From NCBI GenBank assembly GCA_014773175.1, contig VXCM01000714.1, positions 132,353-196,352 of the forward strand: a stretch of 64,000 nucleotides of DNA. The letters run 5' to 3'. Numbering within the stretch: position 1 is the stretch's first letter; the number at the start of each line of letters is the position of its first letter. Below are positions 58,443-64,000 of this stretch, in pieces. Below the pieces are notes generated by a model. The model worked only from the letters and a program-made list of their open reading frames with translations. It was not told the origin of the DNA and searched no databases. The position numbers were made by a program, and so were the translations under genes. The DNA is from Lucifuga dentata. Taxonomy: Eukaryota; Chordata; Actinopteri; Ophidiiformes; Bythitidae.

Positions 58443-59254
58443 TAAAGTACCATACCACCATTTTGCATGTTTGAGCCGAATATATTCAATTTTCATACAC
58501 ATAACATTAGTGACAATCATTTCCCAAAGCATACTACTGGAACGGTGAATGAAAAATGTTTTTCCTACCTTCCAGACCTCCACNTCATTTCCCAAAGCAT
58601 ACTACTGGAACGGTGAATGAAAAATGTTTTTCCTACCTTCCAGACCTCCACTGGTTTCAGTTCATTCTGGTATGATAATAAAATCAACTTGTTGATACTT
58701 GAAACATTCTTCAATCAATCAATCAATCAATCAATCAATTTATTTAAAGTGCAAAATCACCATGCATCATGGTCCCGATACANAAAGCCCCAATATTAGA
58801 ATAATTATAGTAAAAGTAGGGACATTAAAAAGATCAAAGCAAAGTTACAGTTATTCTTGGGATAGGTAGTCCATCATCATGAACAAGACGTGTATTCAGG
58901 TTTATTTTTAGAAGTTATGTAATTTTAACGATTAAGCGCAATAGTGGAGTGCATGTACTGTATGTCTCCACCGGGGAATATAGTCCCAAAAGAAGACCTG
59001 TGTTTATCAAAAAATTTAAATGACCGTGACTTCATAAGGCTGTGTTATGTTTCTCCTTAGCAGGAGAAACATGGATTTTTAAGGTGGGTGTATCACTTGA
59101 ATATTTGACTTTGAAAGATTAAGAGATTTTGCAAAATATCAGGAAAGCTGAAATACGGTTTTATCCTTTGGGAAATGATTGTCAGTAACATAACATGTAT
59201 GAAAATTGAATATATTAGGCTCAAACATGCAAAATAGGTGGTATGGTCCTTTAA
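58443..59254 (-). mobile_element. TTAA-family A copy, reverse, nested in B
   Basis: ATAAAGTACCATACCACC (left TTAA mutated to ATAA) to GGTGGTATGGTCCTTTAA. It is enlarged by a 67-bp N-join duplication (58517-58583 equals 58585-58651) and by an insertion at about 58713-58850 that starts with (TCAA)n and contains N 58783. Without these it is about 600 bp. Confidence 0.85.
58713..58850. mobile_element. (TCAA)n-led insertion, probable retroposon end
   Basis: Seven TCAA units, then TTTATTTAAAGTGCAAAATC, a widespread fish retroposon 3' motif in reverse. It is inserted inside the A copy. Confidence 0.45.
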
Positions 59255-59533
59255 ACATGCAAAAATCGCTGGTGTGGTCCTTTAAAGCGATTCTAACACT
59301 GTGCTGCACAGAATAACACGGATGGATCCTCTTGGCGGCGGCTGCTGGCCTTGTTATCCAGACACAGACAGTTACTTAATAAATTTACACGTTTTTATTT
59401 TCAAAGGCAGAGCTCCGGCCATCCATCAGAGCTGCTGCTGCTGCTGCCGCCAGACAGCCTTCTGCCGAATGCGCAGCTGTCATGCTTGTTTGCGTTCTGC
59501 AAGAAACAACACTATACTACAACCACACACACA

Positions 59534-59660
59534 CATAGGTTATGCATGTGTTCGATACCACTTTGTCTCTCGTGTCAAACGGCAGGGGGTCGGGGTNCAT
59601 AGGTTATGCATGTGTTCGATACCACTTTGTCTCTCGTGTCAAACGGCAGGGGGTCGGGGT
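59534..59660. repeat. 63-bp exact duplication around an N (assembly join)
   Basis: 59534-59596 equals 59598-59660 with N 59597 between. Confidence 0.9.
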
Positions 59661-59904
59661 TTGTTCCTTCAAGAAGGGGCTCAGCAGGTGAATGATGGTG
59701 AATGTAAATATATAGATATTGTGATATTCATGCATTTATTGTAAATTCTGTCTATTCAAATCTGTCAGCTCCCAAATAGAACGAGTCGTCTCAATCTATA
59801 CATAATGTTTGAAATGTTTGCATCCTTCAAAAAAAAAAAAATGTAGAAGAAGAGAGCTGGAGTAAAGAGTTGAAGTTTTTTAGCACTGCTCCATACATAC
59901 TGTA

Positions 59905-59910
<6 letters not shown>

Positions 59911-59935
<25 letters not shown>

Positions 59936-60061
59936 CCCCTCCCCTCTTTTTCTGTCTTTTTCTCTCTATCTCTCTCTGTCTCTCTCTTTTGTGTTTTTCT
60001 GTCTCTTTCTCTCTCTCCCTCTGTCTTTCTCTCTCTGTCTCTGTCTGTCTGTCTCTCTCTC
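59911..60061 (+). repeat. Long pyrimidine (TC/TTTC)n tract
   Basis: About 150 bases almost purely C and T on the + strand. Confidence 0.85.
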
Positions 60062-60114
60062 ACACACACAAGCAGAAAGATTTGACAGGTGCATACACAC
60101 GTACACAGACTGTT

Positions 60115-60116
<2 letters not shown>

Positions 60117-60159
<43 letters not shown>
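60117..60159 (+). repeat. (TG)21 microsatellite
   Basis: Pure TG run. Confidence 0.9.
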
Positions 60160-60161
<2 letters not shown>

Positions 60162-60463
60162 TCCTGAAGACAAATAGTCTGAATCTATCATGGCTGGCTG
60201 TCTGTCCGTGGGGACGGTGTGAACTGTTTCGTCTTGGTCGGGTCTGAGCGCTGCGGCAGATCATCGCCGTGTCACAAAGCCTGCGCTCATTATTTTAATG
60301 ACATCTACGGTGACGGTCGTTGGCATGGCAACTCTCGATCCATCAATCCATCAGTACACTGAGCTTGTGAAGGTCATAAACCAGAACGCTCAGTAACTTC
60401 AACAAAAAGAGACGAGTAAAGACAGGAGACAGAACTCTGGTCCAATATACACACTTTAACCAT

Positions 60464-60499
<36 letters not shown>
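60464..60499 (+). repeat. (CA)18 microsatellite
   Basis: Pure CA run. Confidence 0.9.
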
Positions 60500-60501
<2 letters not shown>

Positions 60502-60625
60502 ACACACACTCAGCAAGTAAAACCAACTCAACTCTGCCTCTTCTGGTAAAAGTTTTCAGAGATTAAAAATAAAATTAAAAAGTTTTACAGACAACTGCAG
60601 AATTAAAACTTAAAGACCCCCTCAC

Positions 60626-61161
60626 CTAAAGGACAATACCGCTTGTTTTGCAAGTTTAAGCCCAATAAATACTCCCCTTATACACATTCTGTTACTGCCA
60701 ACCATTTTCTAAAACATACTGCAGAAGTGTTTAATATTAGATTTGTTTTTCCTACCTTCCACACTGCTGTGGTTTCAGTTTATTCCAGTGTGTTGTAAAA
60801 ATATGTAATCCAAAATAAACCATATTTCTATTAATTTTTAACAAAGTTAATTAATTTAACTGATCCAACATGGAGGTACAGGGAAAAAAATGTACATCTC
60901 CAGAGAATATAGTCCCAGGAGAAGACTACTTTTACCAAGAAATTAAAACGCTCATGCCTTCTACAATCATGCATAAGTGTTAGAAGGCAAAACATTAAAT
61001 TTTAAGATGATATTTGATTTTGAAAGATTAGGGGATTTGGTGAAATAATACCATATCTAAACTACAGTTTTATGTTTTGGAAAATGGTTGCAGTAACATA
61101 ACGTGTATGTGGGTAGTGTTTATTGGGCTTATAATGAAAAATCACTGGTATGGTCCTTTAA
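60626..61161 (-). mobile_element. TTAA-family B copy, reverse
   Basis: CTAAAGGACAATACCGC to ACTGGTATGGTCCTTTAA. Core CCAGAGAATATAGTCCC; the CCAAT block is broken. Confidence 0.8.
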
Positions 61162-61557
61162 AAGTGTGTCTTACTTGTGGTTACCTCTGTTGGGTGTTGG
61201 ATTTTTTCATGTATGTGCAGAGATTGTCACTATAAACCACTTTTTCACTTTTTGATGTGCACATATGAGCATAATTTGTGTCATCATCAGTTTAACTTTA
61301 TGACCTTCTCACTATGGAATAGTGAAAAATGTCTGCTTTTTTGGTCTTCTGTTAATTAATCGTCACAGTATCACAGTTTGAATGGAGTGTAATCAGCTAA
61401 GATCAAAGCTGACAGAATCAGTGGAATTTTTTATCGCTTTCAGTAGCTTATTTTTAACGATCCGAGGATTCTTAAAATGTGTCTGGAGTCGACCTTAAGG
61501 AGGAAAAAATCATCATTCGGTGCTCCTTCCAAGGAAAACAGGACTCAACCATATTAG

Positions 61558-61558
<1 letters not shown>

Positions 61559-61599
<41 letters not shown>
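61559..61599 (+). repeat. (AC)20 microsatellite
   Basis: Pure AC run. Confidence 0.9.
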
Positions 61600-61603
<4 letters not shown>

Positions 61604-61804
61604 AGGCTTTCCTCCCTGCCTCTCAACTCATGACCTGACTTGTACATGCTGGTTGAAGTCCAGCATCCAGATGAAAGCTGCTGGTGGTTTTCGGAGGGGG
61701 AGGGGTTTAAACGGTAAGACACTGAGGTATGGAGGTTTTTTTTTTTTTGGTTTTTTTTGTGGGTTTACAAATGAAGCATTTAAACGTTCTCTCTGTCTGT
61801 CTCA

Positions 61805-61935
61805 CTCTATCTGTCCTTGGTCCTGTAACGGCTGGCTCCCGTGTAAATCACAGTGTCCGAAGGTGTAAANCTCTATCTGTCCTTGGTCCTGTAACGGCTG
61901 GCTCCCGTGTAAATCACAGTGTCCGAAGGTGTAAA
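61805..61935. repeat. 65-bp exact duplication around an N (assembly join)
   Basis: 61805-61869 equals 61871-61935 with N 61870 between. Confidence 0.9.
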
Positions 61936-62272
61936 ACACAAGCAGATGGCTGCTGCTTTGAATGGCATCTGTGTGTGATAGTAACTGTATCGCTCTTAAT
62001 TACGGCTGAAATGATCCATTTCAAGGAAAGGGGGGTGGCGGAGGAATAAATCAGGCTCAAACCTGCTCTCTCTCTTTCTTTTCTTTGGTATTTTGGCCTT
62101 TCCTCTCATCCCAAACCACTCTCCTCTGCAGTTTGCACACAAAGAAACACGTTTTGCTCGTATTAGCCCCTCCCCCCCTCAGAAAGACAAATATTGACCG
62201 TGATGAAAGTGCCAATTATGATGGCTGGCTGTTTCTGCCAGTGTGTAGGTAAGGTATGCGATTCATGCCTTT

Positions 62273-62274
<2 letters not shown>

Positions 62275-62307
<33 letters not shown>
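62275..62307 (+). repeat. (TG)16 microsatellite
   Basis: Pure TG run. Confidence 0.9.
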
Positions 62308-62308
<1 letters not shown>

Positions 62309-62867
62309 TTCAGAGCAGTGCATGCTTAGGTTCACAGCTCGGAGAGTGGGTGGGCGTGGGTGTCATATCCCAGCTGGCCTACAGCCGTGTCCACGAGGCG
62401 GAACGCTCAGCGGGATCCTTCCCAGCCAGGGGGGTGGAGGTGGAGGTGGGGAGGGATGAGTTATATTACCCAATCCAACGCCGGTGGCTGGAAACTGGAA
62501 AGCGAGCAGGCCAGCGACAGATCCCCGAGGCCTTAATGAGAGACCGGCAGCAGGAATGTACAGGAAGAAGGTTTATTTAAACAAGCTCCCGCAATCTGTT
62601 TTTCAAAGATCCCCATTATGCCTAATGAACACAAACACACCAGCCCAGAGAAAAGGTGCGGACGACTGGAAAACAAGGCCGGCTTTGCTTTCCCCCTTCA
62701 TCTGTCTTTCTTTCCTCCTCGCTGTGCCCTCGTCCTCTACCTCAGACCCCGCCGCAGGGCCGAGCCGACACGAGGATGTAGCTTTAGATTTGATTAGGGA
62801 GCTAATCTTTAAACACTGAGGGATAACATGACCTGGAGACATGTATGAGGGAAGGCTTCTGTACAGG

Positions 62868-62876
62868 GTGTGTGTA

Positions 62877-62907
<31 letters not shown>
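62868..62907 (+). repeat. (TG)n microsatellite
   Basis: TG run with one ATGTC interruption. Confidence 0.85.
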
Positions 62908-63209
62908 AACATATATTTGTACCCGTGTAGTTGTACTCGTATGTCAATGGTCACCAGCCATGTGCTACCTACTAGCATACAGCTGTTATTGGTACTTTGG
63001 AGTGAGTTTTTACAAGGACTTACTTAGCAGTGGCTGTGTTACAGGTTGTTAGGCATGATGGGNACGCTCGTGGGTCAGGACAGGATGTGAGGCGTGATGG
63101 ATAGAGCTCAGATGAAACGGTAAATGGAAGGAAGGTTAGTGGGGGAAAGGTTGAGGCGTGCACGAGAAGGGAACACGTGTTGTACTCGTGCACGTGTCTG
63201 TGAGGGTTC

Positions 63210-63299
63210 ATCTCAGTCGTCCAGGAGCAAAGACGTCCAGAAGGTCGAGGTTCAGTTGAAAACATTTCGCCATTTATCCGAAAGGCGTTTCCGGTTGTA
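63210..63299. mobile_element. MITE end related to 10753-11385
   Basis: CATCTCAGTCGTCCAGG and AAACATTTCGCCATTTATCC match, in reverse, the CCTGGATGACTGAGA and GGATGAATGGTGAAACATTT of the palindromic MITE. Confidence 0.5.
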
Positions 63300-63544
63300 A
63301 CTGTAGTGGGAACAGATCGTGGCTTTTATTGTAAAAGGCAGACACTGTTAGCTTTACATGGACCATTAGTAATCAGATTAGATGCTAACCAGATTAAAAC
63401 TGCCTCATGTAAACACCTCAATCTGAATTAACTGAGCGAATCTGAATAAAATTCTAATGGGTGAAGGCGGTGCTGTACACCTTTAATAATCTGATCAAAG
63501 TCCACATAAGAGGCACATTGGATTGCGTTCCATGGTAAGAGCTT

Positions 63545-63565
63545 TGTGTGTGTGTATGTGAGTGA

Positions 63566-63597
<32 letters not shown>

Positions 63598-63686
63598 CTG
63601 CGTCTCTATGTGAGTGTGTGTATGTTTGTGATTGATTGTGTGCGTGTGTGTCTGTCTATGTGAGTGAATGCATGTATGCTAGTGAT

Positions 63687-63722
<36 letters not shown>

Positions 63723-63800
63723 TGAGTTCATTCTGTGTGTGAGTTCATTCTGTGTGTGTGTATGTGAGTGATTCTGTGTGTGTGTGTGTGTGTGTGTGTG
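63545..63800 (+). repeat. Compound TG-rich satellite-like tract
   Basis: Several pure TG runs are separated by recurring TGAGTGATTCTG, TGTATGTGAGTG and GAGTTCATTCTG units, giving a higher-order repeat over about 250 bases. Confidence 0.8.
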
Positions 63801-64000
63801 TCAGCTTGTCTCCTCCTCTCATCTGCTCTCTGTTAGCAGCATCTTGAATCTCATCCTGCAGCTTTGCTCCTGTCATAAACCACACTGCTCCTCTTTTCAC
63901 CAAACCTTCTCCCTTGTTCTCTTCCCTCTCTTTCCTCCTCTGCTCTCGTCTGGCGCGTGGGGTGGAAGATGTTTTCCTCACTTTTTTTCTCTCTCTCTTC

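Larger units (their letters stand above)
58056..59285 (-). mobile_element. TTAA-family B copy split by an A copy
   Basis: The left end TTAAGGACAATACC is followed by an about 130-base insertion (TAAGATACTTTATTGTCTC..., 58120-58245, probably a retroposon 3' end). B then continues to 58442 and resumes at 59255-59285 with ACATGCAAAAATCGCTGG...GGTCCTTTAA. A is inserted at the TTAA of B's GGGCTTAAACATGCAAAA terminal block. Confidence 0.75.
57902..64000 (+). other. mpp7: Intron 5 (start only)
   Basis: Donor GTACGT; no acceptor with a matching L27C continuation is seen. Stretches without a recognised repeat or gene: 59286-60116 (apart from microsatellites), 61162-62270, 62310-62860 and 62910-63209. 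The stretch 62460-62820 is GC-richer than its neighbours and microsatellite-free, but no exon is recognised in it. Confidence 0.8.

Noticed and set aside
57902..64000. Search for exon 5 (end of L27C and the linker before PDZ)
   Set aside because: No acceptor followed by an ALLSVHDTVAQ-like reading is present; the open frames at 62275-62819 and 63745-63981 do not fit the family.

Overview
The window is vertebrate, almost certainly teleost fish, nuclear DNA. It is intron-dominated, AT-leaning and rich in (TG)n/(TC)n microsatellites. It holds a tRNA-headed SINE with an (ATGG)n tail, Tc1-like elements, 3'-truncated fish LINE pieces and a very dense population of short inverted-repeat DNA transposons. 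I see no prokaryotic gene organisation, no RNA gene, no CRISPR array and no autonomous transposon.

One gene is supported, on the + strand: the 5' part of an MPP7-like MAGUK scaffold gene (mpp7 or a teleost duplicate). The start-codon exon ends at 12025. Three further coding exons at 32748-32866, 47880-47957 and 57821-57901 join in phase to give the first 105 residues: a short leader, the L27N domain and most of the L27C domain. PDZ, SH3, hook and guanylate-kinase exons must lie beyond base 64000. A likely 5'UTR exon lies at 344-424. The introns are about 11.4, 20.7, 15.0, 9.9 and more than 6.1 kb. The two L27 domains are the part of MPP7 that binds DLG1 and LIN7, so the window encodes the polarity-complex assembly module.

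The most striking content is the intron filler. I count about 40 copies or fragments of one palindrome-ended repeat family with ends TTAAAGGACCATACC...GGTATGGTCCTTTAA. There are two subfamilies: A (about 590 bp, younger) and B (about 570 bp, older, more divergent). Several A copies sit inside B copies at a TTAA, and one has a related empty site elsewhere in the window, which shows a TTAA target duplication as in piggyBac-type elements. Further dispersed repeats are an about 1.3 kb family C (four copies), a family D, an inverted-repeat element with 21-bp tandem units, and a TGCTGCGTTCCA-ended MITE. Tc1-like elements, a SINE inside a MITE and several LINE 3' ends complete the list.

Layout: 1-12025 leader exon, intron 1 and start exon; 12026-32747 intron 2 (densest repeat nesting); 32748-47879 L27N exon 1 and intron 3; 47880-57820 second L27 exon and intron 4 with a 170-N gap; 57821-64000 third L27 exon and the start of intron 5.

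The assembly has a systematic flaw: many single-N joins are flanked either by homopolymers or by exact 63-67 bp duplications, one of them inside the start-codon exon. Lengths across these points are not reliable.
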